DNA of 64,000 nt from Peltaster fructicola (Eukaryota; Ascomycota; Dothideomycetes): positions 1,054,001 through 1,118,000 of the forward strand of contig CP051143.1 in NCBI GenBank assembly GCA_001592805.2, written 5' to 3'. The notes below the pieces were generated by a model. The model worked only from the letters and a program-made list of their open reading frames with translations, was not told the origin of the DNA and ran no database searches. A program made the translations under genes and the position numbers. The first letter of the stretch is position 1. The number at the start of each line of letters is the position of its first letter. Positions 9,780 through 20,500 of the stretch are shown one piece after another.

Positions 9780-12700
9780 ATGTCCACCACTGCTCGACAG
9801 GATAAAGCCAAGCAAGGTGCTGTCGATCTCAAGGCTGAGAACAAGCGACTTGAGGTCCAGTTCAAAGCACAGCATGGTCTTGTAGTTGCATTCTTTACAT
9901 TAATATTGTGAGGACGAGCAAGACCGCTACCTCCGGTATAGCTGACATGCTATAGAATCTTTCATGCTATCGGCATCTATCTTTTCTGCTCTGGTTTCCT
10001 TCTTTCTCGCCTCGTTCTTGAGCATAGATCCCAGTGTGCACAACCGCCGGCAGAACTACTGGGTAATCACAAACCTGGCAGCATTGAGACTGGATGCTGG
10101 CACCCCAAGACATTCGACAAGGCAGTAGTCATCGTGATCGACGCACTACGATATGACTTTACCATACCTTTCAAGCCAGACAACGAAGTCACCCACCACT
10201 TCCACAATGCACTACCTATCCTCTACGACACGAGCATCAAGGAGCCTCACAATGCCTTCCTTCGTCCTTTCATCGCTGATCCGCCTACCACAACCCTCCA
10301 ACGACTGAAAGGTCTGACGACTGGCTCATTGCCAACACTTATTGATGCAGGATCAAACTTCGCTGGCACGGCTATAGATGAGGATAATTTGGTTGAGCAG
10401 CTGTTCAACGCTGGCAAGAGAGTGGTCCATCTTGGAGATGATACATGGCATGCCCTGTTTCCTGGATACTTCGAGCCGAATCTGACCAGAGCGTACGATT
10501 CATTCAACGTGTGGGATTTACACACTGTTGACAATGGTGTGAACGAGCATCTCTTTCCATTGCTCGGCTCAGATATGCGCGATAAGTGGGATGTCATATT
10601 TGCACACTATCTTGGGGTCGATCATGCTGGCCACAGATACGGTCCCGACCATCCTGCTATGGGTGAGAAGCTCATGCAGATGAATGCTGTTCTCGCAGAG
10701 ATCATGGCAAAACTTGACGACAAGACCTTGCTCGTTGTGCTCGGCGATCACGGTATGGACGTCAAGGGCGACCATGGAGGTGAGTCGGATGATGAGGTAG
10801 AAGCTGCTCTGTGGATGTATTCCAAGGCTGGCAAGTTTGGACGTCGCGACCCAGCATACGTACAGCCTGCAAGCTCAGCAAAAGAGCGACCTGTCAATCA
10901 GATCGATCTTGTCCCGACTCTTGCTCTACTGCTTGGCATTCCGGTGCCGTTCAACAACCTTGGACAACCAATCGAGGAAGCATTTACTAGCAGCAAAGCG
11001 CAGGACTGGCATAACCTTGCAAGTGCAAGCCATATCACTGCAGCACAGATTCACAAGTATCAGGCTGAGTATGCCACTGCAAGAAAGCTCGATCCCCAGT
11101 CCTGGTTGACAGCATCGACGTTGTGGTCGGACTCACAATCCCTGCTAGCGAAGGTCAAGAACTCCAACCAACGAGATCTTGCCTGGAAAGAAGTGTACAA
11201 TGCCTACACCGCATATCAAGCTGAGAATCTGCAGATCTGCAAAAGCATGTGGGCCAGGTTCGATCTGTTCAGCATGGGCATGGGCATCACAGTGTTACTA
11301 GGCACTTTCTTATTGATTGCGATATATGCTCAAGGCATTGTCGGTGATCATACTGCTCTAGCACCACTTCTTGCAGGTCTGGGGTTCTCGGGGAGCGTGG
11401 TCGGTGCTGTTACCTCAGCAGCCTTCGCCCTGGTTACTGGCTCGTCTCTCCTCGTAAGCTGTGCATTCGGCGCCTTCCTTGGAGGTGGCGTCGGCCTCAC
11501 TTACGCCCTGTGGTCGAACCGAGATATCGTCCGACTGCCACTCCCGCGTACAGTTTGGGGCTTCCTAAGCGCAGCTGTATGCTTGATGCTTTGTATCGGG
11601 TTTGCCGCTAACTCCTTCACCATCTGGGAAGATCAACAGCTGCTCTTCTTCCTGACAACGTTCGCTGTACTCATGCTGGGGTCCTCTCTTGGCCAAGACG
11701 ATGCCCAAGATCGACTGCTCGGTACGTTAAATTCGGTTTCGTTCCTGGCAGCGACCCGAATCAGCTCGCTTTCCAGGTTGTGTCGAGAGGAACAGATGCC
11801 GTTCTGTCGATCGTCGTACTACGCATCAGCAACATCGTCCACGTCTGCAGCTTGGCAGCTGGGTATCCCGTTCGTCGTGGCGATCGTGCTTCCTACCGTG
11901 TTAGCAAACTTCTACCACCGGACCAGAAACTATCAAGGCTCAGCTGTAATCTGGATCGGCATCGCCCTGAGGATAGGCCTGGCGATGGTGGCGATCTTCT
12001 GGGTGATAGACGTCGCAGATGATGGCGACTGGTATCCCAGCATTGGCAAGGATCTGTTGAAGACAGTTCGTGTCTTCATGGCTCAAGCTATACTCGCCAT
12101 AGCATTTGGAGCAGGCATATCAACCTACATATTTGCCTCGCCGCTCATCGCAGTCAAGCAAGAGACGGTCGCTGCAGAGCCAACGTCAACATCGAAACCT
12201 ATCGACTCTGCCGAGCCTGGAGGACCGATACTGACAACAATCGACTCCACACCCAAGCCACGTACGAAGCTCATCATTATGGGCTATGCCAATACTTACG
12301 GCACTCGGTATTTTCTGCTACCTTGTGCATGGATACTAGCGCTGCTCTTACTCCAGAAGCCAATGGGTCAAGGTGCGCTTGCTTTGTGTATGATCTCGAT
12401 CTTGAATCTGCTGGAGATCGTCGACTCGAATAGCCTACACGATTCTGCTCTGGGTCCGACAGTGTTAGCCTTGCTCGGCTGCTTCTACTTCTTCAAGACG
12501 GGCCACCAGGCGACTCTGGCCTCCTTGCAATGGGACTCCGCCTTTATTCCATTGAAGACGATTCAGTACCCATGGACGCCAATCTTTGTTGTCCTCAACA
12601 CCTGTGGTGCTCAAATCCTGTGTGCTCTTGCAGTACCAGCCGTATCGATGTGGAAGATCAAGCCACGCGCGAACGGGATCCTCAGTCGCATCTCCAGCGC

Positions 12701-12920
12701 AATGGCTACGCATCTGCTGTTCTATGCTGCTGTCACGTTAGCGACAGTTGTGGAAGCAGCATGGTTGAGGCGGCACCTGATGTTGTACCGGATCTTCATG
12801 CCCAAGATGCTTCTATCCTCGGTGGTCGTACTGATTGTGGACTTCATTGCTGCCATGGTTGCGGTAATGGGTGCCAGATGGAGCATAGTCAGCGTCGGCG
12901 AGGTCTTTGGCTGGACGTGA
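9780..12920 (+). CDS. GPI13: GPI ethanolamine phosphate transferase 3 (Gpi13/PIG-O)
   Basis: ER membrane enzyme that adds ethanolamine phosphate to the third mannose of the GPI precursor, the phosphate later used to attach proteins. Exons 9780-9907 and 9956-12920 (1030 aa) are joined by a 48-nt intron that gives TLILI-FHAIGIYLF at the first membrane helix. The alkaline-phosphatase-like luminal domain carries VVIVIDALRYDF (~100), DPPTTTLQRLKGLTTGSLPT (~150), HLGDDTWHALFPG, HYLGVDHAGHRYGPDHP (~260) and LGDHGMDVKGDHGG (~305), holding the expected Asp, Thr and His metal ligands. From about residue 440 there are a dozen or so hydrophobic helices; CREEQMPFC is a PIG-O signature. MSTTARQ is the natural start. 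Confidence 0.95.
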
Positions 12921-12976
12921 TCGTAGCAGGTTGTCGTTTGTTACTCGACGGCATTTTGCACATACACCATAGAGCT

Positions 12977-14037
12977 TTAGATCTCGTCTTCCTCCTCATC
13001 AAAATCATCTTCAGAACCCATATCGTAGAGAATACGACCACCTTCGTTGCTACCCTTCTGTGCATCGAAGTATGGGAGCACGACACCCTCACGATCACGT
13101 CGCTGCTTGTCGGTCAAGCCAAGTTCGAAAGTACTCAGGCTTGCATCTGCTGCCACTTCAGAGACGATCGATACCGTCGTGTAGCCTGGAAAATCCTCAA
13201 GCAAGCAGAGACGGCGGCGAATGTCGTTGCTGCTGTTGTCATTTGCAAGAACATACCATTCCTTGACACCACGACCAGACTTTCGACGATGCTCCAGTTC
13301 TAGTACGACTTCGTTCATCGAGTTGGCTCCGAGGCCTTGAATGACGCCACTTGTCTCTTCGTCCAGACCAAAGGATGGCTCGATGACACTTCGATCTCGT
13401 GCTGCTTTTCTTGCCAGGACATGATGAAGTGAGTGTACGGTGATGACGGTTGTAGCTAGATAGGAGCAAAGACTCAACGATGACGGACCATACGATGGCT
13501 TCATAGAGTCCGATGGTATGTCTGTATGGTAGACTGCCAGAAGCGAGACCAGCGGCGTGATGAAAGACGACAGGAGAGCTGGCAAAGACGTCGCCGTTGA
13601 GGATTGCATATTGAGACTGTCAATGATCAAGAGCGTGCCTGGTCTCTGTCAGTATCTCGATTCGCATGCTGGAAGCAGTGACTTGCGTCGTTGCGGTGAA
13701 GACGACGTCTCGCTTGCAACTTGGCTCTGCCACACTGATAGTGGCTGGCTCCATGCTTGGATGAAGCAGTCCACGCCTTGCGGTCTCTGAAGGGTCTCGA
13801 ATGATACGAAGACTGTCCTGATCTTGACATCCTGTTGCAGTGAGCTGCTGTGCTAATGCCTTGGTTCCGAGCACTCACGGCAGCTCTCCGAACGTACTCT
13901 GCTAGCAGCGGTCTCGCAGTCTGCTCCAAGGAGTCTAGCACAAGCGTAAAAGGTGAGACGGTACTCTGTTGACTAATGAGATTGTTGAGGAGCAGCAAGT
14001 TGTGCGTCCGCCTGTGTTGCGTTGCCGTTGGTGCCAT
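12977..14037 (-). CDS. ELP5: Elongator complex protein 5 (Elp5/Iki1)
   Basis: RecA-like subunit of the Elp456 ring of Elongator, which modifies wobble uridines in tRNA. Three exons on the minus strand: 14037-13879, 13831-13687, 13638-12977 (321 aa). Exon 1 encodes NNLISQQ, FTLVLDSLEQTARPLLAEYV; exon 2 DVKIRTVFVSFETLQRPQG; exon 3 TLLIIDSLN, the central strand of the fold. The C-terminus is acidic (YDMGSEDDFDEEEDEI), as is usual for this family. Intron 1 is GT-AG (47 nt). Intron 2 (48 nt) has no usable GT donor in frame but a perfect GCAAGT donor, a TACTGAC branch and CAG acceptor, so I call it GC-AG. It is tail-to-tail with GPI13, 56 bp apart. Confidence 0.9.
13639..13686 (-). other. GC-AG intron in ELP5
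   Basis: On the minus strand it reads GCAAGTCACT..GATACTGACAGAGACCAG, 48 nt. Exon 2 leaves phase 1 and exon 3 re-enters phase 1, giving ..PQRR-TLLIIDSLN. No in-frame codon of exon 2 has the NGT pattern that a GT donor with this acceptor would need. Confidence 0.75.
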
Positions 14038-14522
14038 GTCATTGGCTAGTTGTTGTTGTGGTGGTGTGTGAGAGCTGCCAAGAAGTTTCTATTCTTACGT
14101 CCTGTGTGCTTCCAACGTGACCTTGACATCAACACACTGTGCCTCACCTCGCGGGAGTGCACAGATCTGTGATCCTTCGCATTGTCATCTCCACAGGCCT
14201 AAGCAGAGAATGGACCAGGCAAGGTTGAAACGACGTTGGAGATTATGAACGTCGTTGCATTGCGAGCAGCCAGACATACAGTCGTCAACATGGGTCTTGT
14301 ATAACCTCGCGAGTACGGACGACAATAGCTCTGTGTAACAGCACAACCAGCGCAGCGTCATGCGCGGCGCAGTGAACACTGCCACGTGTGTTCAGGAAAG
14401 ATCGTCTCGTGCGAAGGGTATAAGTATTAGCAGTAAGTACAGTATCAAAGAACTCACCACCCTACAACGCAGCTCAACCCTCGTCATCCCAGCAACAACG
14501 ACTCGGAGTCTTTACCACCAGG
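14038..14522 (+). promoter_or_regulatory. promoter region of the secreted-protein gene
   Basis: A TATA-like GGTATAAGTA lies at about 14418-14427, about 100 bp before the ATG, and is followed by a C/A-rich leader. The left part also serves ELP5 on the other strand. Confidence 0.45.
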
Positions 14523-14933
14523 ATGTACGCCTTAGCCATACTCGCAGCTTTCGCAGCTACCTTGGCCGTTGCCAGCCCGCTGCCACAGACCAGCTCCTCG
14601 AGTGCAGATGATATCCGCTACTCGGTAGACCTCAAGATCATCACATCTGCACCAGGTCAACCAGAAGAGTACACCGTCATCTCCGCCGAGCTTAATCACC
14701 TGGCCGCAGTCTCAGTCTACCCAGTGTACCGCATCGAGTTCGTTCCAGGCGGCGTCAATGAGAACGTTGACGACACCAAGGTCGAGTGTCGTGCATACAA
14801 GGACAGTTCTGCGCAGGAGCCTGGCTCTGCTCCATTCAACTACAAGAGCGCAGCTTACATTTCAACCACCGGAGTCTCTGAGGGCGAGATCCTTTGCTAC
14901 CGAGTCACAGACGGCGAGGCTGCCAAGTTTTGA
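14523..14933 (+). CDS. small secreted protein
   Basis: 136 residues in one exon. A clear signal peptide (MYALAILAAFAATLAVAS, probable cleavage after ASP or SPL) is followed by a ~118-residue mature chain with two cysteines (VECRAY, ILCYRV) that could form one disulfide. The mature part alternates hydrophobic and polar residues (IRYSVDLKIIT, AAVSVYPVYRIEFVPGG), suggesting a beta fold. There is no anchor or GPI signal. Size and secretion fit the small secreted proteins of plant-associated fungi, but nothing here shows an effector role. The family is not recognised. Confidence 0.75.
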   Translation: MYALAILAAFAATLAVASPLPQTSSSSADDIRYSVDLKIITSAPGQPEEYTVISAELNHLAAVSVYPVYRIEFVPGGVNENVDDTKVECRAYKDSSAQEPGSAPFNYKSAAYISTTGVSEGEILCYRVTDGEAAKF

Positions 14934-15150
14934 GGAAGCGTCAACCACGATGCGCACAATGATACACAAAAGTGCATACAGGATAATGTAATGGTTAATG
15001 GAATGGACATGAGACAGCTTTGGGAGGTACCGTAAAACATACGACGTCCTCATCGTATCAAACACAAGACAAGGCGAGCATGAGCAATCGTGCCATTGGT
15101 CCTAATGGCTAGCATACACAGCTATCGTGTTCTGTCCTTCACCATGAACC

Positions 15151-18100
15151 TCATGACCAATCACCTGCTGCTATCTCCTCCAAGATATCGACGGTCAACT
15201 GCTCTTGTAATTTCCTCTTCTTCTCCGACAGTCGACCAGTGGTACCACTGATGATCTTCCCTGGCTTCTTCACATGACCTGCAGACCTGCCTGAGCTGAT
15301 AAGACCCTTGTTGCCACTGTGCTTACTCTCTTGCAATATCTTCGATTGGCTGGTCAACTGTCGAGCAGGACTTGCACAAGGTTGCCTCGCCGGCGATCGT
15401 GGTGGCAGCAGTGTAGGTGCAATGGAGCTCGTTGCTTGGCTGACAAAGTCGAATGCCGTACCATGGTTTGTCTCTGCATCAACAGGCAACTCCATGGACT
15501 GCCCTCGAGCGTCAACGTGCTGTAGAAATCGTGCCATGAGCTCATTGTTTCGAAGAGTGTTACGACTGCCGATGACAACCAGCTTCGACCGTGCCCGAGT
15601 GAATGCAACATTCAGTCGACGCCAGTCCTTGATCAGGTCGCCGACTATGCCCGTCTCGTTCGAGCGGACCATAGATATGATGATACACTCCTTGTCTCGC
15701 CCCTGAAATCGATCAGCAGAATCGAACTCTACGTCCGATGATATCGAAGCAGCGTCGAATAGCTGTTTGATCATGGAGATCTGTGTGCGGTACAATGCAA
15801 TGACGCCGATATCATGGCTCGATACACCTTGAGCTTGCAACGCAAGGACGGTCTGCGCTGTGATCACAGCTTCCAGTCGGTTCGTGATCTTCTTGCCCGA
15901 GTTGATAAGACTTTCTCGAGCAGCTGGTCCGATGGCGTCTGTATCAGCGAAAATTACTTTGCGCTGCGGATCAGTAAGGTGCTTGAGCCAACATTTGCTC
16001 TGCTGACATGCTGCTGCCGGAGAGTGCAGTCGTCGCAGGCCAGCATCGTCGAGATGTAGTGTTCTCTTGGCAACAGCTTCGCTGCCACACCGGAGTCGTC
16101 CGTCATAGATCAAAGTGTTTGAGATGCTCATGATCTCCTCACACATCCGGTATTGCTTGCCAAGCATCGCAATAGCGCTAGGGTGTCGTTCACTGAGGTG
16201 TCGGAACAGACTGATATCAAGTCCACCTTCCAGAGCTGGCCGGCTTTGGACTAAGGGCGAGAGCTGATAGTCATCTCCGACCAGCACGAACTTTCCTGCG
16301 TACAAGAGAGGTCCGAGAGAGACAGGCATCGTGATTTGACTGGCTTCGTCGACAATGCAGACGTCGAAGTAGCGTCGCGAAAACAAAGCATTACTGACGC
16401 CAAGACATGTTGTAGCGACAATCTGCGTCCGTAGGTAGACCTCGTCGATCTCATCGAAGGACGTTCGAGGTGAGCTTGACAGGTGGCAGAAGTCTTTGAC
16501 CTGCGCGTTGATCTTGCTTGGGACGCCAAGCCGAAGAATACTGCCAGCGGGTGCAATATCTCGAATCTTGAGAAGAATGTTGTCCACGGCTGTGTGTGTA
16601 TACGATGTCAACAGAATGGATTTGCCCTCTGCAAGCAATGCTCTAATCAGGTGAGCAATGGTTGTTGTTTTGCCAGTACCAGGCATACCAAGGACAAGTG
16701 CATAGTCGTCTGCACTGAGGACTTTGCTTACAGCTTGCTGCTGGTCTTCATTCATGTCTCCCAGTTGCGAAGGCTGCAGCTGTGGAGTGGGCCGCGCAGA
16801 GGAGAAGCGAGGCGGTTTGTTATAGATGATCAGGTCTCGCAACTTCGTGTGGTTCGGATGTGAAGACATCATCATCACTAGATTGTTCCTGATGATTGCC
16901 AGACCATTCGCAAACTCGTCCTTGTCTAGGCGATAGAGTGTGGTGTTCTCAGGGACGATCTCCTGCTTGACCACACTCATAATTCCCTTGAAGACCTGAT
17001 TTGAGCCAGCATCAAAGGCTGGCATACGCTGTCGAGCATCACCAAGCTTGCGATCGACGCCAACAGTGATGCTATCCTTGCTGGCCGAGATGACATAGCC
17101 ATTGGCAAGTGCCCATTGTCCTGACTCCGAGCTGACCACGATGGCCTCTCCTGGTGTGAGTTGCGTGCCGTCGTTGAAAGGATGGCCATTATTTCCAGAG
17201 TTGCGCTCGAATGTGTACAAGAATCTGTTAATTTTGCCTCCAGAGCTCTCGATACCATCAATCGCAGCAACAGAGCTTGAAGAAGCAAGATGATCAAGAC
17301 GGATCTTGAGCTTGCCAAAACACCGACCGGCTTCTTCTCGTGTTGCAGACGACATTGTCCACAGCTCTTTGCGAGGCCGGCTTGTCTCGCTCTCCTCTAA
17401 TGTCAGCAGACGGTCCCATTTTGAAAACCATTGCTTGAGGATAGCCTCCCTGGAAAGCGTGTTGCTATCCTTCTTCTTGCCAGTCGAACCGAGTAGATGA
17501 CCCAGAGCCTCATCCCACACAGCGCTGTGATTCTTTCTGCTGTCATCGATCATGCCTGCTGTTGTAGCATCGCCGTCCTCGCAGAGTGCATGGAACACGA
17601 AACAGCTCTGTTGAGCATAGCACCTGCCGCATTTTTGAGGATTTCGTGCCATTCCAGGCAATGCACTTTGCGGCATAGGTGGTGTTGAAGAGACTGCCTC
17701 CGCTACCTCCGGATACTTGGCGTGATTGATGGCAGTGGCCAGTCTATTACGCTGTTGGATCATCTGTCGTATCTCATGCATGCTAGGAGCGATGCTAGAG
17801 ATGTTCGAGGTCTCAAGATAGTATAATATGCCTGCCTTGACGGGAACATCGTATCTATCAGACATTAGAAGGGTGTACAAGGCGGTCTGCGCATGGTGGG
17901 ACGGTGCGTGAGTGGTCCTGCCAGTCTTGACCTCGAATGGTGCGATGACAGCTTTGGATGTCTTGCCATGCTCGGTGGTCTGCACGGTAGCGTCGACATT
18001 ACCCTTCAGACCGAACATAGGACTCCAGACATGCTCTTCAATGGCGACAAGTCCCGTTATAGCCATTCGAAGACTTTCATCCCGTGAGCCGTTGAGTTTT

Positions 18101-20364
18101 GCATCAGAGCTGGGATGACCTCGCACGAAGACGCCTGCCCATGCTGAAAGTTCTGTCATCTTGGCCTGAATCTCTTCGATGGCCATGACATCGTCTCGCA
18201 TGCCAATCTGCCAAAGACCTTCGAGATGTGCGGCCACAGTGCTTCTTACCAGCTCATTGAGACTCTTCTCATCCCAAACGTTAGCTATCAGCGCTTGCTG
18301 GAATATTTCGTGCAAGATCTTGCCGTAGACTGTCCATTTGCTTGCATCACTTGTCGCCTTGATCCGATCGAATAGCACAGCCTTTCGAGTGCAGTCGAAA
18401 GAGTCTGCCACAGCAGTAGCTGAGAGCATATGATCAGGTAGGATGATTAGAAGGGGCGACGAGTCGGTGTCTTCGAGATATACTTGGTCGTGTATATCTG
18501 CGATTGTCTGTACCGCCATTGGCGCTGGGGCTATATGGACGACTTGCCCTACGGTTACCGCGGTATGTAGCCATGACCCACGTAGGGTGATGGTTGTCGC
18601 ATTGTGCGTCGATTCGTCCTCTGCAAGAAGCACCTTCTCAGGCGTTGCACTATTAGTGCAGTTTAGCACTTTCTGAATATATAAGCGTCTATACTTCTTC
18701 TGTACCTGCGGTGTAGAGCTATGTTCGTGCAATATGGTGCGTTGAGATGCATTTCGTACTCGTCGTTTCGTGTCATGTGGAGTCTATATGCTGAAAAATA
18801 AGCTACGTATACGAATGCTTTTACTTTGAACTTGCCCTTTGATTGTAGATCTGTGTTGCCGTGATCTCGGCCTCGATGAAGCCTTGCTCATCCACATCTC
18901 CATATTCATCGTCATAGGTGGTATCGTTGAAATCGTCGTCGTCAAATGCAGCAAGATCGGCTGCGTCAAGTTGTATCAGTGTGTGTGCCGGCAGGGTCTG
19001 AGACGCCACAGCCTTGGGCTTGGGTAGAAGCTCGCTTTCGTCGAAGTCATCAAGATCGTCCATTGCGAATTCATCGAGATCAGCCATTGCAATCTCCTCA
19101 AGCTCTTCCGCTGAGATGATAATGTCCGGCAGAGTTGTCTTGCTTGTGTTGGTCGTTTGAGCTAGAGCTTGCTTCGGACGTGCTGGCGAGCCTCTTGTCG
19201 ATTTACCTGGGTTTGGCAAGGACTTATGACTCGACGCAGGTCGTGCATTTGTCGGTCTAGAAGCTGTAGTTGTGTTAACAGCCTGGTTGTGTTGTGGTGG
19301 AGCCAAGGCTGTTCTGCGCACATCTAAAGGACTCGTCGCATGATTGAACCCAGCCCCTGTGTCTGGCAGTGGACTAGAGCTCGATGGATCATCCTTCCTG
19401 TAATCATGCTGCTTCGTCAACTGCTGGCTCGCAAGATTCTCCTGTATCTCTTGAATCTTCTCAACCATAGCAGCCACTTTGCTCTGACCATTTGCCGGAC
19501 GCTGCTTGTCCTGCCACACTTTCGCAGGATTAAGACGTGGTCTCTTAGATCTATTGCTTGGCCACTCGTTTCCGGCACTCGCCCATCGTCGTAGTCCTGC
19601 TGTCTTAACAGGGGTCTCGAGTGGCCGAGGTGTAGCCTGCAATGCAAAGCTTATATCTGTCATCTTGTCGCCATGGACGTTACCGCCGTAGCGCTGCCAT
19701 AGCTCTGCAGCAGGATCGACAATGGGAGTCTTATGCACGTTCGATATACCAAGACCAGTTCCGCCTCTTTGCGACGCAGCGCTAGTAGGTATGGGAGATG
19801 TACTCTGTGCCCTCTTACGCTTCCGACCAGGTGTGGTAGCTAGATTCGAGCTGCTTGGGTGTGAGCTGTTCGGGTTCCAGCCTAGTATCTCTTCTGGCGA
19901 CTCTTCTGTAGGCTTCCTCAATTTCGACTCGTCAATATTACCGATCAGTTCGTCCAGCGTCAATTTGTCCGATGGTGTTGAGGGAAACGTATTCGCATGA
20001 GGTAGAGAGAGTTTGCGTTCGTCATGGGTCTCCTTTGTGTCCGTTGTTCGCCGCCGGACAGCGCCATTCATATCTGATGCCTGCTTGTTGGAACCATTCC
20101 CCGCTGTGATCATTGAGGCTCGCTCTTGAGGAAGACCAGAGAAGCGAAAGCCGATCAATTTGGCCTTCGATTCATCGCTTGCAGGTAGGGGCGGTCGTAG
20201 TGGCTGGGCGTTCGTGCCAGTTGGTGCAAGAGGCTGTCGAGAAGAACGATTATTCCATGAGCCTGTCCTCTACACTATCTGTCAGACGGTCTTGGCGCAA
20301 AGGCTGCAGCACTCACTTTGTAGGCGTCGTTCTGCTCGAAGAAGCTTTTCGTTTGTCTGGACAT
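15151..20364 (-). CDS. DNA2: Dna2 replication helicase/nuclease
   Basis: Nuclease-helicase that cuts long flaps in Okazaki-fragment maturation and resects DNA ends. Exons on the minus strand: 20364-20317, 20269-18836, 18783-15151 (1704 aa). Residues 1-16 (MSRQTKSFFEQ) resemble a PCNA-binding motif; the next ~480 are disordered. The nuclease has the Fe-S ligands Cys in DSFDCTRKAVL (~624) and CGRCYAQQSC (~889), plus GKILHEIF, GNVDAT and FEVKTGR. The SF1 helicase has GMPGTGKTTT (~1195), CIVDEASQ, GDDYQLSPL, DSADRFQGRD and VAFTRARSK. Intron 1 is 47 nt GT-AG. Intron 2 (52 nt) fits only a GCAAGT donor. PAN2 lies 136 bp upstream on the same strand. Confidence 0.96.
18784..18835 (-). other. GC-AG intron in DNA2
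   Basis: On the minus strand it starts GCAAGTTCAA and ends CAGCATATAG, 52 nt, phase 0, joining ..YNQR to TPHDTKRRV.. The last part of exon 2 has no in-frame GTN codon, and earlier AG acceptors lead into stops, so a GT donor does not fit this acceptor. Confidence 0.65.
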
Positions 20365-20500
20365 GCTGCATGACTACAACTATGTACAGCTTGACGATGG
20401 CGGAAAGTTACAATAACAAGACGTCGTGGTGGCGCGTATCGTCGCGTCCCGCGTTTTGGGATTAACGCGTTCACACGTGACAAGATCGTTTGGTACCACA

